From: Phycisphaerae bacterium
GTDB taxonomy: Bacteria; Planctomycetota; Phycisphaerae; Sedimentisphaerales; Anaerobacaceae
DNA length: 53,244 nucleotides
Reading direction: 5' to 3'
Assembly (NCBI GenBank): GCA_012744475.1
Contig: JAAYBV010000071.1
Span: forward strand, 1 to 53,244
Within the stretch, counting starts at the first letter, position 1. Each line of letters begins with the position of its first letter. The position numbers and the translations under genes were made by a program. This document shows positions 27,279 through 37,197 of this stretch, in pieces. Below the pieces are notes generated by a model. The model was not told the DNA's origin. It did no database searches and saw nothing but the letters and a program-made list of their open reading frames with translations.

Positions 27279-30200
27279 ATGGACAGGATCAGACATGTCG
27301 GCGTGTGTGCGCTTATCGCGATCCTGGCGGCGGCCTGCTCGCGGGCTTCGGCCAGACCTTCCTGGTCGGACTATCGCGGCAAGCCGGACGAGTGGTTTCG
27401 CAGCGAGCAGGGAATTCGCATCGTCGACAACATTCTATCGTGGCAATCGCCGCAAGGCAGTTGGCCCAAGAACGTCGATACGATGTCTCGCGCGTTCTCC
27501 GGCGATCATGACAACCTGGACGGGACGTTCGACAACGGGGCAACGGTAGACGAGTTGCGGTTTCTCGCCAGAGCTTTCCGCGCAACCGGGGATCGCCGCT
27601 GCGAGCAGGCGTTCCTCAGAGGGCTCGATCACATCCTCGAAGCCCAGTATCCAACCGGAGGCTGGCCGCAGTCCTATCCGCCCGGCAGAGGCTATCCGCG
27701 TCACATCACGTTCAACGATGGGACAATGATCCGCCTGATGGACTTTCTGCGCGAAGTGGCGACGTCGACGGACTATGGGTTCGTCGACCCCGCTCGACGC
27801 GAAGCGGTACGCACCGCCGTCAACCAGGGCGTTCAGTGCGTCCTCAAGTGCCAGGTTGTGGTCAATGGCAAACGGACCGCCTGGTGCGCGCAGCACGACG
27901 AAGTCGACTACAGGCCGCGCCCGGGCCGGACGTACGAACTGGTCTCTCTCAGCGGCGCCGAGAGCGCCGGAATTCTCCGGTTCCTCATGAATCTGGACGA
28001 TCCGAGTCCGGAAGTTACCGAGGCCGTCGCCGCCGGCGTCGCGTGGTTCGAGAGCGCCAAGCTCAGCGGCATCCGGCAGACCCGGGTTGACGGCGACAAG
28101 GTCATCGTCGAAGACGTTGATGCGCAGCCTCTGTGGGCGAGGTTCTACGAGATCGAGACGAATCGCCCGATCTTCTGCGGACGCGACGGTGTCAAGAAGT
28201 ACAGCCTTGCCGAGATCGAGGCGGAACGCCGCAACGGATATGCCTGGTATGGCGATTGGGGCCGACCCCTGGCCTCGGAGTATACCAAGTGGCAGAAGAA
28301 CCGGCCGGCGCCGGCCGACACGAACGACGGCGCAGTTGCGGATCTGAAGATCGTTCGACTGACGTGCGAGTATGCCGAGAATCCTCTGGGTGTCGATGTG
28401 TCGAACCCGCGTCTGTCCTGGAAGCTCGAAAGCGATGCGCGGGGCCGGCGGCAGAGCGCCTATCGGATTCTCGCTTCCTCCTCAGCAGAACGCCTTGCGG
28501 CCGGTGAAGGCGACCTCTGGGACAGCGGCAAAGTCACCTTGGGCGAGACGACGCATGTTGCCTATCGCGGCCGGAAGCTGGCGTCCTCCCAACAGGTCTT
28601 CTGGAAAGTGCGGGTCTGGGACGAGCGGGGTAGCGCCACGAGGTGGAGCGAGCCGGTGTCGTGGACAATGGGCCTGCTCGACGAAACCGATTGGCGGGCG
28701 CACTGGGTTGGCTCGGCGACCGACAGTCAATCGCTTCTGCTGCGCCGTGGAATTGCTGTCAGACATGCTCTGCGTCGAGCGGTGGCGCACGTTTGCGGCC
28801 TCGGTCACTACGAGATGTCGATCAACGGCGCCAGGGTCGGCGAGGACCTGCTGGCGCCAGGCTGGTCCAAGTACGACAAGACGTGTCTGTATGACACCTA
28901 CGATGTGACGCCCTTGTTGCAGGAAGGCGACAACGCGATCGGTCTGATGCTGGGCAACGGCATGTACAACGTCCGGGGTGGGCGCTACATCAAGTTCAAA
29001 GGCTCGTTCGGTCCGCTCAAAGCGATCTGCCACCTGCGGCTGGAATACGCCGATGGCGCGGTGGAAACCGTTGGTACGGACGGGCGATGGCGGACGCATC
29101 CCGGTCCGATCACGTTCTCGTGCGTCTTTGGCGGGGAGGACTATGATGCCCGCCTCGAACCTCGCGGCTGGGACCGCCCCGGTTTTGACGACTCAGGGTG
29201 GCCGGCCGCGCAGGAAGTGGATGGGCCCGGCGGAGCACTCAAAGGCCTGTCTTGTGCGGCAGCGCCGATCCGGGCGTTCGATGTGCTTGAGCCGGTTTCG
29301 GTCAAGCAACTCCGGCCGGGCGTCGCCGTGTACGACTTGGGCCAAAACGCCAGCATTATGCCTCGCCTCAAGACGACAGGTCCGGCCGGCTCGGCCGTGC
29401 GGATCACTCCGGCCGAACTGCTGAAGGACGATGGCTCCGTTGATCGGGGTTCTTGTGGCGGGGGACAGGCCTATTGGCAGTACACCTTCGCCGGCACGAG
29501 GGCCGAGACGTGGTTCCCTAAATTCTTCTATCACGGCAGCCGCTATCTCCAGGTCGAGTGCCTTCCCGCAGAAGGGCGGGATGAGCGGCCTGTCATTGAG
29601 TCGCTGGAGGGCGTGGTGGTGCATTCCTCGGCGCCGCCCGTGGGCGAATTCGCCTGTTCGAACGAGCTGTTCAATCGCATCCACACGCTCATTCGATGGG
29701 CCCAGCGCAGCAACATGGTCAGCGTGATGACCGACTGTCCGCACCGCGAGAAGCTCGGCTGGCTGGAGCAATATCACCTGAACGGCCCCTCGCTGCGGTA
29801 CGAATTCGACCTGATGCGGCTGTTCGCCAAGGGCATGAACGACATGGCCGATTCGCAGCTCGACTCCGGCCTCGTCCCCGACATCGCGCCGGAATACGTC
29901 GTCTTCGACGGCGGGTTCCGCGATTCGCCCGAGTGGGGCAGCGCCTGCGTGCTGGTGCCATGGCAGCAGTACGAGTGGACGGGTGACACCGAACTGCTGC
30001 GTCGCTACTACGACAACATGGCGCGATACGTCGCCTATCTTGGGAGCAAAGCCAAGGATCATATCGTTTCGCATGGCTTAGGCGACTGGTATGACATCGG
30101 TCCCAATCCGCCGGGCTACGCGCAGTTGACGCCGATCCCTTTGACCGCGACCGCCTTCTACTTCTACGACGCGTGGATTCTCTCGGAGACGGCAACGCTG

Positions 30201-30980
30201 TTGGGCAAGACCGGGGACGCCGAACGTTATCGAGCGCTGGCCGCCGGAATCCGGCGTGCGTTCAATGCGGCGTTCTTCGACGAACCGGCGGGACGCTATG
30301 CCACCGGCTCGCAGTGCGCCAACGCGATCGCACTGGTGATGGGACTGGCCGAGACTGAGCACAGGCAATCCGTTCTCGACGCCATCGTCGCCGACGTGCG
30401 CCAGAGGGGCAATGCCATCACCGCAGGCGACGTGGGCTATCGCTATCTGCTGTGCGCTCTGGCGGCCGGAGGGCGTTCCGATGTGATCTTCGATCTGAAC
30501 AACCAGTCCGACAAGCCTGGCTACGGATACCAGCTCAAAATGGGCGCAACCAGCCTGACCGAGGCCTGGGACGCCCGGCGAAGCTCTTCGCACAACCATT
30601 TCATGCTGGGCCAGATCATGGAATGGTTCTATCATGACCTGGCCGGCATCGCGAGCGACCCGGCCGGCCCCGGCTTCCGGAAGATCATCATCCATCCGCA
30701 GCCGGTTGGCGATGTGACGTGGGCGAAGGCGAACTACGACTCGCTGCACGGGAAGATCGCCGTCCAGTGGGATCGGACGGATGGCCGGTTCACGTTGAAG
30801 GCCGCTATCCCCGCCAACACGACTGCCACAGTCTTCATGCCTGTGGGAGCGGACGCAGCGGTTGCGGAGGGCGGTCGCCCGGCCGAGAGCAGTCCCGGCG
30901 TGACGTTCGTGCGTCGCGAACACGGAAGGGCGGTCTATGCTGTCCAGTCGGGGCGATACGAGTTTCACTCCAGACCGTGA
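27279..30980 (+). CDS. PL10 pectate lyase fused to GH78 alpha-L-rhamnosidase, lipoprotein
   Basis: 1233 residues in one uninterrupted frame. The signal ends in LAAAC (Cys20), so it is probably lipid-anchored. Residues about 35-345 are a complete PL10 pectate lyase: [60 protein letters not shown] and [13 protein letters not shown]. After a short linker ([11 protein letters not shown]) GH78 begins at [13 protein letters not shown] (about 360): the N-terminal Ig/lectin domains, the toroid with [12 protein letters not shown] (about 819), [19 protein letters not shown] and the C-terminal beta domain ending near 1230. The PHREKLGW form replaces the usual PQRDERLGWTGD, as in some rhamnosidase subgroups. 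Lyase plus rhamnosidase in one chain suits alternating galacturonate/rhamnose pectin. Start codon spacing is good (TAGGAG). Confidence 0.92.
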   Translation: MDRIRHVGVCALIAILAAACSRASARPSWSDYRGKPDEWFRSEQGIRIVDNILSWQSPQGSWPKNVDTMSRAFSGDHDNLDGTFDNGATVDELRFLARAFRATGDRRCEQAFLRGLDHILEAQYPTGGWPQSYPPGRGYPRHITFNDGTMIRLMDFLREVATSTDYGFVDPARREAVRTAVNQGVQCVLKCQVVVNGKRTAWCAQHDEVDYRPRPGRTYELVSLSGAESAGILRFLMNLDDPSPEVTEAVAAGVAWFESAKLSGIRQTRVDGDKVIVEDVDAQPLWARFYEIETNRPIFCGRDGVKKYSLAEIEAERRNGYAWYGDWGRPLASEYTKWQKNRPAPADTNDGAVADLKIVRLTCEYAENPLGVDVSNPRLSWKLESDARGRRQSAYRILASSSAERLAAGEGDLWDSGKVTLGETTHVAYRGRKLASSQQVFWKVRVWDERGSATRWSEPVSWTMGLLDETDWRAHWVGSATDSQSLLLRRGIAVRHALRRAVAHVCGLGHYEMSINGARVGEDLLAPGWSKYDKTCLYDTYDVTPLLQEGDNAIGLMLGNGMYNVRGGRYIKFKGSFGPLKAICHLRLEYADGAVETVGTDGRWRTHPGPITFSCVFGGEDYDARLEPRGWDRPGFDDSGWPAAQEVDGPGGALKGLSCAAAPIRAFDVLEPVSVKQLRPGVAVYDLGQNASIMPRLKTTGPAGSAVRITPAELLKDDGSVDRGSCGGGQAYWQYTFAGTRAETWFPKFFYHGSRYLQVECLPAEGRDERPVIESLEGVVVHSSAPPVGEFACSNELFNRIHTLIRWAQRSNMVSVMTDCPHREKLGWLEQYHLNGPSLRYEFDLMRLFAKGMNDMADSQLDSGLVPDIAPEYVVFDGGFRDSPEWGSACVLVPWQQYEWTGDTELLRRYYDNMARYVAYLGSKAKDHIVSHGLGDWYDIGPNPPGYAQLTPIPLTATAFYFYDAWILSETATLLGKTGDAERYRALAAGIRRAFNAAFFDEPAGRYATGSQCANAIALVMGLAETEHRQSVLDAIVADVRQRGNAITAGDVGYRYLLCALAAGGRSDVIFDLNNQSDKPGYGYQLKMGATSLTEAWDARRSSSHNHFMLGQIMEWFYHDLAGIASDPAGPGFRKIIIHPQPVGDVTWAKANYDSLHGKIAVQWDRTDGRFTLKAAIPANTTATVFMPVGADAAVAEGGRPAESSPGVTFVRREHGRAVYAVQSGRYEFHSRP

Positions 30981-31039
30981 CTTGCAGCGAGTCGCATGCT
31001 GGAACGACGAAGATGATAACCACCAAAGGAGAGACGATC

Positions 31040-32620
31040 ATGGAGAAGAAGGTCCTGCATATTCTGGCGTGTCTTGGGATTGTCGCGCTGCTTGCCGCGG
31101 GAGCGAGAGCCGCCGTGACGGTGTCGTCCGAGGCGACCGCTGTCAACCGCCTGGTCGTCCATGCCGATCAGGGCAAAGACACGATCTCGCCCGAGATTTA
31201 CGGACACTTCGCCGAGCACCTGGGCCGGTGTGTCTACGAAGGCTTCTGGGTCGGCGAGGATTCGCCGATTCCCAACGTGCGCGGGATTCGCACGGACGTG
31301 GTCGAGGCCCTGAAGAGACTCGACATCCCGGCATTGCGCTGGCCCGGCGGGTGTTTCGCCGACGAGTATCACTGGAAGGAGGGAATCGGTCCTCGCGATC
31401 AGCGACCGTCGATGGTGAACACCCACTGGGGAATGGTCAAGGAGACCAACGCGTTCGGAACCCATGAGTTTCTCGACTTGTGCGAGCAACTTGGCTGCGA
31501 GGCCTATATTGCGGGCAACGTCGGGTCCGGCACGATCGAGGAGATGCAGGACTGGGTCGAGTACATGACGTTTGACGGCGACAGCGAGATGGCGAATCTC
31601 CGCCGCAGGAACGGCCGCGAGAAGCCGTGGCGCGTGAAGTACTTCGGCGTGGGCAACGAGAACTGGGGCTGCGGCGGGAATATGACGCCGGAATACTATG
31701 CCGATCTCTACAAGTGCTATCAAACCTACGTTCGCAGCTATTCCGGCAACGCCGTCGTGAAGGTCGCCTGTGGCCCGAGCAGCGACGACTACCGCTGGCT
31801 GACCACCGTCCTGGAACGCGCTGCCCATCACATGGACGCGATCAGCCTGCATCACTATGTTCGAGCCTCCGGCAACTGGACCGACAAGGGCAGCGCCACG
31901 CAGTTCGACGAAGGCGAGTGGTTCGTCCTGATGAAGAATACGCTGACGATCTACGATCTGCTCAAGAAGAGCACAGAAATCATGGACCGGTTCGACCGGC
32001 GCGGACGCATCGGGCTGTTCGTCGATGAGTGGGGGACGTGGTGGGACGCCGAGCCGGGCACGAACCCGGCATTCCTCTACCAGCAGAATACGATGCGCGA
32101 TGCCGTCTCGGCGGGCATCTTCCTGAACGCGTTCAACGAGCATTGCGATCGCGTTCGCATGGGCAACATCGCCCAGACGAACAACGTGCTCCAGGCGATG
32201 ATCCTGACCGATGGGCCCAGGATGATCGTCACGCCCACGTACCATGTGTTTGAGATGTACAAGGTCCACCAGGGCGCCACGTATCTGCCGAGCGACCTGA
32301 CCTGCCGTGGGTACAGACGTGGCAATCAGGAACTGCCGTCTCTGATTGCGTCCGCCTCGCGAGCGAAGTCCGGCGCGATCCACATCACCGTCTGCAACCT
32401 CGACGCCCAGAAGCCGGCCGAGTTTGTCTGCGAGCTGCAAGGGGCCCAGGCCGGCCGTGTCTCGGGAAGGGTGCTCACCGCCCAGACTATGAACGCCCAC
32501 AACACCTTCGGCGAGCCCGAAGCCGTCAAGCCGGTCGAGCTGAACGGACTGACGGTCCAGAACGGTGCGATCCGAGGGACGCTGCCCGCTCGGAGCGTGA
32601 GTGTGCTGACGGTTCAATAG
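31040..32620 (+). CDS. GH51 alpha-L-arabinofuranosidase, exported
   Basis: 526 residues from the ATG at 31040, with AAAGGAGAG upstream. A Sec signal ([20 protein letters not shown]) precedes a full GH51: [36 protein letters not shown], acid/base Glu207 in [19 protein letters not shown] and nucleophile Glu330 in [10 protein letters not shown], then the small beta-sandwich. Most GH51 enzymes are cytoplasmic, so the signal peptide is notable and matches the extracytoplasmic plan of the operon. It releases terminal alpha-L-arabinofuranose from arabinan or arabinogalactan. It closes the plus-strand run; no terminator is obvious before the convergent gene at 32683. Confidence 0.94.
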   Translation: MEKKVLHILACLGIVALLAAGARAAVTVSSEATAVNRLVVHADQGKDTISPEIYGHFAEHLGRCVYEGFWVGEDSPIPNVRGIRTDVVEALKRLDIPALRWPGGCFADEYHWKEGIGPRDQRPSMVNTHWGMVKETNAFGTHEFLDLCEQLGCEAYIAGNVGSGTIEEMQDWVEYMTFDGDSEMANLRRRNGREKPWRVKYFGVGNENWGCGGNMTPEYYADLYKCYQTYVRSYSGNAVVKVACGPSSDDYRWLTTVLERAAHHMDAISLHHYVRASGNWTDKGSATQFDEGEWFVLMKNTLTIYDLLKKSTEIMDRFDRRGRIGLFVDEWGTWWDAEPGTNPAFLYQQNTMRDAVSAGIFLNAFNEHCDRVRMGNIAQTNNVLQAMILTDGPRMIVTPTYHVFEMYKVHQGATYLPSDLTCRGYRRGNQELPSLIASASRAKSGAIHITVCNLDAQKPAEFVCELQGAQAGRVSGRVLTAQTMNAHNTFGEPEAVKPVELNGLTVQNGAIRGTLPARSVSVLTVQ

Positions 32621-32682
32621 AGCGATCGGAATTCATCCTGCTGATGCAACGCCACGAGGCTTGCACGGTGTCCGCCTACCCC

Positions 32683-35436
32683 CTACACGAGGGGCTTGCC
32701 GTCGTTGAGCTCTTCGTAGGTGGTGATGTAGCGGGCCACCATGTTGTCCAGGCTCCAGGCCTTCCTCGCTTGGTTCATGATCCGTCGCATCTGCTTTTCC
32801 CACTCCCGCGGATGGTTCTTGAAGTAACGGAGATGCTCGACGGCTTTGCTCAGGCCCCACCAGAGGCCGCCGCTGTCGTAGGTGCGGAACAGCACGCCGT
32901 TGCCGCTGTCGATCGGGGCGCCCCAGGCGCGAAGGCTGAGCTGGGAGATCTTGTCGCTGTAGCCGCCGGTGTCTCGGTTGGTTGCAGTCGCTCCGTGGAT
33001 GTTGCCGACAACGTCGATCTGCCCGAACGGCTCGTATAGCGAGGCTCCGAAGACGTCGGCGGCCGCCGCGTATCCGAGCATGCTCAGATGATGATCGAAC
33101 CGGCGATAGGCGATCCGGCCGCCGGAAGCACAGGCGATCCGCCCCATGATCTCGGCGTGGGTGTTGTCGCCGCCGACGGGGTCTGCTACCACCGCGATCT
33201 GCACGTCCGGATTCTGGTGGACGAATCTGCCGGCGATGTCTTCGAACAGCTCGACGCCTTTCTGCATGGGATCGAGGCGCGACGGCCAGTACAACAGGAT
33301 GGCCTCCGGATCGGAAATCAGACCCATCTTCTGCTGGAACTTCAGGAGATTGAGGCGTTTGGCCGCAAGGATGTTGTCGAACGGTCCGTATCGCTTGGCC
33401 AGGCCGGGCGCATCCGGATCGGGATTCTCCGGCTGGTTCTCCGGGAACACGTCGGGAGAAATGCCGTTGGGGATCACGCACACGGAGCGATTGCGGAACT
33501 TGACTTTCGTCTCTTCCCGAACGCTCCAGGGGATGATCGGCCGGTCGAGGAAGTAGTCCTCCACGATCTCCTTGAGGAACCTCTCCCCAACGTAGCTGAC
33601 CTTCGTGGCGCTCTTGATCGCCGTCGCATGAGAATCGATGCATCGTTTCTGCTGATCGACGGAGATGTAAAGCGCGTTCCAGAGCTTCTCCAGGTTGACG
33701 CCGTAGAGCATATCCAGCGGAATGTGGCCCGTGTGCGTGTTGTGGACGGTGTGCAGAATCGGGGTGCGGCGCAGGTGGGCGTATGCCGCCGCTACCCCGC
33801 CGGCCATCCAGTCGTTCGTGTGCAGAATGGCCCGGCCTTCGTACTTGCTGCGAATCTCCTTGATGTACGTGTTGACGATCTGCCTCTGGAACTCCGCGGC
33901 ATTGGCCAGCGGCCATCCGTCATACGCACTGCGATAGCCTTCGAAGACCGCCGAGCTGACGAGATGAACGTTCTCCGGATTCATCTGGTGACGTTTCTGA
34001 ATCCACTCCGTCTCGCTCAGTCCCGCCTCCTCACGGAAGCGCCGAGTCAAGTTCATCGTGATCAAGTGCACGGGAATGCGTCTCTCGGCCAGCCCCTTGC
34101 ACAACGCCGAGATCACCTCGCCCAGTCCGCCGCTCTTGCCCGATACGTAGCGCGCGAATTGGCCCATCCCCTCCGACGGCAGGCGAGCCGTCTCGGGAGT
34201 GATGATGATCACCGGCGTCTGATGGCTTTTCTGACGGATGTTGAAGTTCCGGATGGCATGGAAAAGTTCGTCGGTGGCGTGGGTCAGCGCAAACGCGGCG
34301 GTAGCAGGCGAATCGTACGGGCTGCTCGCCGCCCATCGGAGGTTCTGCGAGGGATCGTCGCTCTGGAGATATCGCCAGTGGTCCGACGTGGTCAGATAGC
34401 GGAACCTGCGCTGGAGCTCCCCGCCAGCCAGGGTGGCCTGCGCCTCCATGTCCTCGACCCGTTTGAACAGCACGCGCTGCACCTGCGACGGCAGCAGGAC
34501 CGGACCGCGGAGGCCTTCGCCCGTCTCACAGAGGCAATTCGGACAGGGGCAGTCGATCATCGGGCAATCGGTGATCTGGAACCATTCCGCGATCTCACTG
34601 GGATTGGCCGCCATGACATCGACATGTTCGGCGAATTCCTCGTGCAGTCCCCTCCAGAAGGTCTCCATCTGCTCATAGGCGAGCGTTCCCTGTTCGATCA
34701 GGGGGAAGTCGCATGCGACCACCGCGACTTTGCTTTGGGCCTGGCGAATCTGTGCGGCGTACTCTCGAGCGGTGAACGACAACGTGCCCAGACGCGAGAC
34801 CAGTTCCCGGGTCAGTCGGGTGTTGCGAGGCAGCACGGCGAGCTTGCGCGCCCGCCCGTTGCGTCCCTTGGCTCGAAAGACGTGATCGCCGGCAATCGGT
34901 TCGCCGGTGCGCCCGTCGATCATCTTCGCACACGGCTCGCAGAGGACCGCGTGGTATCCCATGTCGGCCACGACGTTGGCGAACTCGTTGTTGTAGAGCA
35001 GTTCGGTGTTGGCAAACGCCGTCGGCCGGACGTCGAAGAGATCGTGGATCCTCTGGCGGTGGAGGGAAACCTGCTCTTTGAATTCCGTCTGTCGTTTGTC
35101 GGAGAAGAACGACGTCAGCGAGTGGTAGTACGTCTGCTCCAGAAGCTCGACCTGGTGGGTGTGACGACCGGCGTCGAACGACTCCGCCAGCGCGCCAAGG
35201 ACTCGGGGGTCGTACTGCTCGGCCTGTTCGAGGAAGGTGCCTGACAGGCAGTAACTGATCTTGAAATCGACATGCGTCTTCACAAGCTCGGTGAACAGAC
35301 GCAGGGTCGGAAGGTAACAGTGCTCGGCGCGGTGGGTGAAGGTGTTCCGGTTCTGCTCGTCCCAGAGAAACGTCGTGCCGTCCGGGTTCAGACGGAAAGG
35401 TTCATGCATTCGCAGGCAGAGGGTCACCAGCGGCAT
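32683..35436 (-). CDS. GH57 - glycogen synthase (GT5-type) fusion
   Basis: 917 residues, no signal, cytoplasmic. Residues 1-400 are GH57: MPLVTLCLRMHEPFRL, FANTELLYNNEFANVVADMG with expected nucleophile Glu145, and VACDFPLIEQGT with Asp243 as likely acid. A Cys-rich patch (TDCPMIDCPCPNCLCETG) follows near 295-312. From about 405 a glycogen-synthase-like glycosyltransferase runs to the end: SGKSGGLGEVISALCKGL (the ADP-glucose KxGGL site), LHTNDWMAGG, HTVHNTHTGHIP, VCVIPNGISPDVF, YWPSRLDPMQKG and YEPFGQIDVVGN. A chain that both builds and trims or transfers alpha-glucan is likely, hence glycogen metabolism. The start has GGAG 9 bases upstream. It is alone in its strand block, 355 bases from the next gene. 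Confidence 0.9.
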   Translation of the reverse strand: MPLVTLCLRMHEPFRLNPDGTTFLWDEQNRNTFTHRAEHCYLPTLRLFTELVKTHVDFKISYCLSGTFLEQAEQYDPRVLGALAESFDAGRHTHQVELLEQTYYHSLTSFFSDKRQTEFKEQVSLHRQRIHDLFDVRPTAFANTELLYNNEFANVVADMGYHAVLCEPCAKMIDGRTGEPIAGDHVFRAKGRNGRARKLAVLPRNTRLTRELVSRLGTLSFTAREYAAQIRQAQSKVAVVACDFPLIEQGTLAYEQMETFWRGLHEEFAEHVDVMAANPSEIAEWFQITDCPMIDCPCPNCLCETGEGLRGPVLLPSQVQRVLFKRVEDMEAQATLAGGELQRRFRYLTTSDHWRYLQSDDPSQNLRWAASSPYDSPATAAFALTHATDELFHAIRNFNIRQKSHQTPVIIITPETARLPSEGMGQFARYVSGKSGGLGEVISALCKGLAERRIPVHLITMNLTRRFREEAGLSETEWIQKRHQMNPENVHLVSSAVFEGYRSAYDGWPLANAAEFQRQIVNTYIKEIRSKYEGRAILHTNDWMAGGVAAAYAHLRRTPILHTVHNTHTGHIPLDMLYGVNLEKLWNALYISVDQQKRCIDSHATAIKSATKVSYVGERFLKEIVEDYFLDRPIIPWSVREETKVKFRNRSVCVIPNGISPDVFPENQPENPDPDAPGLAKRYGPFDNILAAKRLNLLKFQQKMGLISDPEAILLYWPSRLDPMQKGVELFEDIAGRFVHQNPDVQIAVVADPVGGDNTHAEIMGRIACASGGRIAYRRFDHHLSMLGYAAAADVFGASLYEPFGQIDVVGNIHGATATNRDTGGYSDKISQLSLRAWGAPIDSGNGVLFRTYDSGGLWWGLSKAVEHLRYFKNHPREWEKQMRRIMNQARKAWSLDNMVARYITTYEELNDGKPLV

Positions 35437-35791
35437 GGCGAGGCACTCCCACGTGGCCGAACATCACGCACCCGCATGGCGACGGGAACCCTGCTCTGCT
35501 GTTTCATGCCGACCATCCTTGACTGCGACACCCAAGTGCCCGCGCTGTCGATTCCACCCGCGCGGTTTGCCGTAGCGAACCACATAGGCTAATCGACGGA
35601 TGTGTCTCCGGCAAGGTCCATCCACAAGGTGCCGGCGTCTTTTTCTATGGCGTCCGAGAAAATCGTGGCTCCGCCGGAGTGGTGCGGCGTCGGTGAGGAA
35701 TTTGCTCTCCGGCGGCACGTGGTTCTCTCTGGAATTTGTCGGTGGAAGGACGGCCAATCGACCCGTACGTCAAGATGGGCCGCGGGCACGG
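35437..35791. other. Gene-poor stretch between the GT fusion and the MotA-like gene
   Basis: No convincing gene. A minus-strand reading of 82 codons (35589-35837) has a protein-like end (TIFSDAIEKDAGTLWMDLAG) but a random-looking beginning and overlaps the MotA-like gene, so it is not called. No strong promoter or terminator is visible. Confidence 0.4.
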
Positions 35792-36220
35792 TCAGCGGCC
35801 CTTGCCGATCAGATCCAATTGCTGTTCCTTGGCCCACCGGTGCCCGTGCGCCCCCAGATAGGACAGGAGCTTGTAGTGGAAGACTTTGAAGGTGTCCTCG
35901 CTCAGGATGGACGCCATGGCCTCTGCGATGATGACGCGCTTGAGCAGCTCCTTGCCCTTGCAGTTGTCGACCAGGATGCGGCGTTCCTGGATGTCGCGAA
36001 ACAGCTCAGGACTGACGCCGTCGATTCCCATTTGGATGCTGATCGCCAGAAACTCATCGTCGATGTTCTTCAGTTCCTCCTCCAGGGCCAGAAAGCCTTC
36101 TTCTCGGATGATCGACGCGTACTTCCGCAGCCTGATAATCAGGTCGAAGCACTCTCTTTTCTCTTCGAGACTGCACTGAATCCGCTCGGCGAATTGCCAA
36201 TCGTAGTATAGCATGTTCAT
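35792..36220 (-). CDS. Membrane-segment-less MotA-like protein
   Basis: 142 residues, or 140 if the third codon (ATG at 36214) is used; AAAGGAG lies 3 bases before the first ATG and 9 before the second, so the second is more likely. The core EEGFLALEEELKNIDDEFLA (about 41-60) with IQMGIDGVSPELFRDI resembles the cytoplasmic loop of the flagellar stator MotA, where ALE-E-L-IDD-FL and DG-PE are conserved. No membrane segments are present. No flagellar or chemotaxis gene is nearby. It may be a stand-alone binding domain derived from a stator protein; the remainder (KGKELLKRVIIAEAMASIL) is helical. Function is unknown. Confidence 0.75.
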   Translation of the reverse strand: MNMLYYDWQFAERIQCSLEEKRECFDLIIRLRKYASIIREEGFLALEEELKNIDDEFLAISIQMGIDGVSPELFRDIQERRILVDNCKGKELLKRVIIAEAMASILSEDTFKVFHYKLLSYLGAHGHRWAKEQQLDLIGKGR

Positions 36221-36362
36221 CTTCTCCTTTGCGACCTTCCGTGATCGTTCAGCCGTTGCCGAACCGCTTTATGTCGAACCCCCAAGCGAGGCAAGCACTA
36301 TCGGATTGGCATGATACCGTCGCATGCAGACCCTGGCAACCGGCAGCACCTCGGCGCGCATG

Positions 36363-36397
36363 AAAAAAGGGGCGGCCGTGATTTGACGGTCGCCCCT
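36363..36397 (-). terminator. Rho-independent terminator for the PEP-CTERM gene
   Basis: A 12-bp stem with one mismatch (36368-36379 with 36386-36397) and a 6-base loop, followed on the minus strand by six Ts. It lies 35 bases after the stop codon of the PEP-CTERM gene. Confidence 0.8.
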
Positions 36398-36431
36398 GGA
36401 CAGGCGAGTGTGTGCCGGCTCGGACACCCGA

Positions 36432-37070
36432 TCAGAGCGCTTTGCGTCTGCGGAGATAGCCGGTCAATCCCAACCCGATGGAACCGAGAAGCACCGCGCC
36501 GGGAGCGGGAACGGTCGTGATCTGGACATTGTCGAAGAAGGCATCTCCGGCTACGCTGGCCGAGGAGTACCGGAAGTCCTCGAACATCAGATGGATGCTG
36601 CTGCCGACCTTCGTCGGAGCGGTGAACTCATACGTGTAGGTGTGCCACTGCCCGTCGTCGACGAGGATCGGAGCGGCGCCGCTGGTCGTGTTGGTGCCAT
36701 AGTACCAGAAATGGCTCCCGGGATAGCCTTGCGAGAGGCCCGCGAATCCGCCGGAACCGCCCGGGATCTGATTGGGCAGGCCAAGGTAATCGAAGGACAC
36801 GGTGTACGCCTGGCCGGCTACGAGATCGAAGCCGGCGACTGTGAAGATGTCTCCGGCGCTGTTCATCGCGGTGAACGACAGAACATCGTTGCCGGCGTTC
36901 AAGGGGTCGGCCACGATGATGCCGTGGTGTGCCCCTCCGTCTTTGCCGGTCCACAGGGACAGGTCACCCTCAAAATCGTCGACGAAGACCGGATTGGCGC
37001 TGGCGCCGGCGCTGAGGACAGCCATAAGGACAATCGTACTGAGAAAGGTTCGCTTGACGGTCATGCTCAT
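36432..37070 (-). CDS. PEP-CTERM surface protein
   Basis: 212 residues from the ATG at 37070, with a second ATG two codons later. A Sec signal (TFLSTIVLMAVLSAGASA) leads to a beta-rich domain with FVDDFEGDLSLW, NDVLSFTAMNSAGDIF, AYTVSFDYLG and GDAFFDNVQI, which reads like a carbohydrate-binding-module-like beta-sandwich. The C-terminus has the sorting tripartite signal: VPAPG, a hydrophobic span (AVLLGSIGLGLTGYL) and RRRKAL, so it is expected to be cleaved by an exosortase. It is monocistronic with an unusually structured leader and a strong terminator. The ligand is unknown. Confidence 0.9.
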   Translation of the reverse strand: MSMTVKRTFLSTIVLMAVLSAGASANPVFVDDFEGDLSLWTGKDGGAHHGIIVADPLNAGNDVLSFTAMNSAGDIFTVAGFDLVAGQAYTVSFDYLGLPNQIPGGSGGFAGLSQGYPGSHFWYYGTNTTSGAAPILVDDGQWHTYTYEFTAPTKVGSSIHLMFEDFRYSSASVAGDAFFDNVQITTVPAPGAVLLGSIGLGLTGYLRRRKAL

Positions 37071-37090
37071 TTCAACACCCCCACAGTGTC

Positions 37091-37127
37091 GCGCGGCCTG
37101 TGATCTGGATAGACACAGATCCCGCGC
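37091..37127 (-). promoter_or_regulatory. Bulged leader hairpin before the PEP-CTERM gene
   Basis: Two nested 6-bp arms pair exactly: GCGCGG (37091-37096) with CCGCGC (37122-37127), and GATCTG (37102-37107) with CAGATC (37116-37121). A 5-base bulge (CCTGT) is on one side and the loop is 8 bases. It ends 20 bases upstream of the start codon, so it could shape ribosome access. Confidence 0.45.
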
Positions 37128-37132
37128 TGCGT

Positions 37133-37197
37133 TTTGTAATGATTCCCACCCCTGGGACAAGCGCTCGCGATCTTGTCCTTGACCAGCCATGATTATA
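37133..37197 (-). promoter_or_regulatory. Candidate promoters of the PEP-CTERM gene
   Basis: Two options on the minus strand: TATAAT at 37192-37197 without a good -35, and TTGTCC (37155-37160), 16 bases, TACAAA (37133-37138). The second would start transcription at the very foot of the leader hairpin. Confidence 0.35.

Noticed and set aside
30965-32617. A 550-codon minus-strand open frame
   Set aside because: Mirror of the GH51 gene.
33088-35244. A 718-codon plus-strand open frame
   Set aside because: Antisense of the GH57-GT fusion, which has clear catalytic motifs.
35589-35837. Small minus-strand open frame of 82 codons
   Set aside because: Its end looks protein-like, but it overlaps the MotA-like gene, has no ribosome site and its first half is random.
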